Origin: Bordetella parapertussis
GTDB taxonomy: Bacteria; Pseudomonadota; Gammaproteobacteria; Burkholderiales; Casimicrobiaceae
Assembly (NCBI GenBank): GCA_943331295.2
Contig: CALQLA020000037.1
Location: 1 to 51,479 of the forward strand
Length of the DNA: 51,479 nucleotides
Direction: 5' to 3'
The first letter of the stretch is position 1. Every line of letters begins with the position of its first letter. The translations under genes were made by a program, and so were the position numbers. The notes beneath the pieces are model-generated. The model saw only the letters and a list, made by a program, of their open reading frames with translations. It was not told the origin of the DNA and did not search any database. Shown piece by piece: positions 51,411-51,479 of the stretch.

Positions 51411-51479
51411 CTACAAAGCGATGGCGTGCAGCAGTTCCATGGCACGGGCCTGTTTTGGATTGACGGTGGTCACGATGTC
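51411..51479 (-). CDS. C-terminal fragment of a gene entering from the right edge
   Basis: The minus-strand frame is open from the window edge for 22 codons and ends with TAG at 51413-51411. The end reads VNPKQARAMELLHAIAL. The stretch from about 51340 onward is visibly lower in GC than the rest of the window. A transposase or other mobile gene is possible but not shown; there are too few residues to name it. Confidence 0.3.
   Translation of the reverse strand, partial: DIVTTVNPKQARAMELLHAIAL

Overview
The window is very GC-rich, with strong third-position G/C bias and almost no non-coding space. It looks like a chromosomal segment of a betaproteobacterium, most probably Burkholderiales. The reasons are the narXL-narK1-narK2-narGHJI layout followed by a parvulin-type isomerase gene, a Bug/TctC solute-binding protein encoded without its permease, TRAP and branched organic-acid transport genes, and isolated metabolic enzymes of the kinds common in that order. 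The assignment is inference; there is no rRNA or other phylogenetic marker here, and I see no tRNA gene and no CRISPR array.

Layout. (1) 1-5.2 kb: the 3' end of a secreted protein with one CxxCH motif and a dockerin-like tail, a periplasmic DUF5666-like protein, a Gfo/Idh/MocA oxidoreductase, then a divergent pair made of a Bug-type binding protein and an MmgE/PrpD-family enzyme. (2) 5.3-7.1 kb: a secreted single-cysteine MsrA and a periplasmic Vgb-like beta-propeller. (3) 7.3-21.1 kb, all on the minus strand: a complete dissimilatory nitrate respiration locus, read as narX, narL, narK1, narK2, narG, narH, narJ, narI, a parvulin-type PPIase and a small protein of unknown function. NarXL senses nitrate/nitrite, the two NarK proteins move nitrate in and nitrite out, and NarGHI is the membrane-bound quinol:nitrate reductase matured by NarJ. 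narH/narJ and narJ/narI are joined by ATGA overlaps. (4) 21.4-28.0 kb, plus strand: a ketopantoate-reductase-like enzyme behind an unusually AT-rich dyad, an orphan NitT/TauT-type binding protein, a protein-methyltransferase-like enzyme, an SDR and the ABC-F ATPase Uup. (5) 28.0-30.7 kb, minus strand: TRAP large and small permeases (no DctP visible) and a dienelactone hydrolase. (6) 30.9-36.3 kb, plus strand: an aminotransferase, a complete polar amino-acid ABC importer (permease, permease, ATPase, binding protein) and an ICL/PEP-mutase superfamily enzyme lacking the usual catalytic Cys. (7) 36.4-39.1 kb, minus strand: a CBS-domain protein, an Na+/H+ or anion permease and a beta-hydroxyacid dehydrogenase, tightly packed. 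(8) 39.3-42.7 kb, plus strand: HpaI-type aldolase, AEC transporter, PPK2 with a histone-H1-like N-terminal tail, and a 48-residue basic protein. (9) 42.7-51.5 kb, mixed: cysK, a SET-domain protein with a lysine-rich tail, five copies of a 17-bp tandem repeat, a surface protein with a sorting-signal-like C-terminus, an esterase, a YpfJ-type metallopeptidase, two small envelope proteins (one MliC-like), a second beta-hydroxyacid dehydrogenase, and a peptide-type ABC binding protein. At the right edge composition drops in GC and a C-terminal coding fragment enters.

No gene-free stretch exceeds 300 bases. The longest, 21082-21370 between narX and the divergent ketopantoate-reductase-like gene, holds the AT-rich dyad described below. 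I see no single obviously new multi-gene defence or mobile system. The most interesting points are the AT-rich dyad, the 17-bp tandem repeat that supplies a stop codon, the dyads in front of narK1, the atypical ICL-family active site, and two basic-tailed proteins (PPK2 and SET) a short distance apart.
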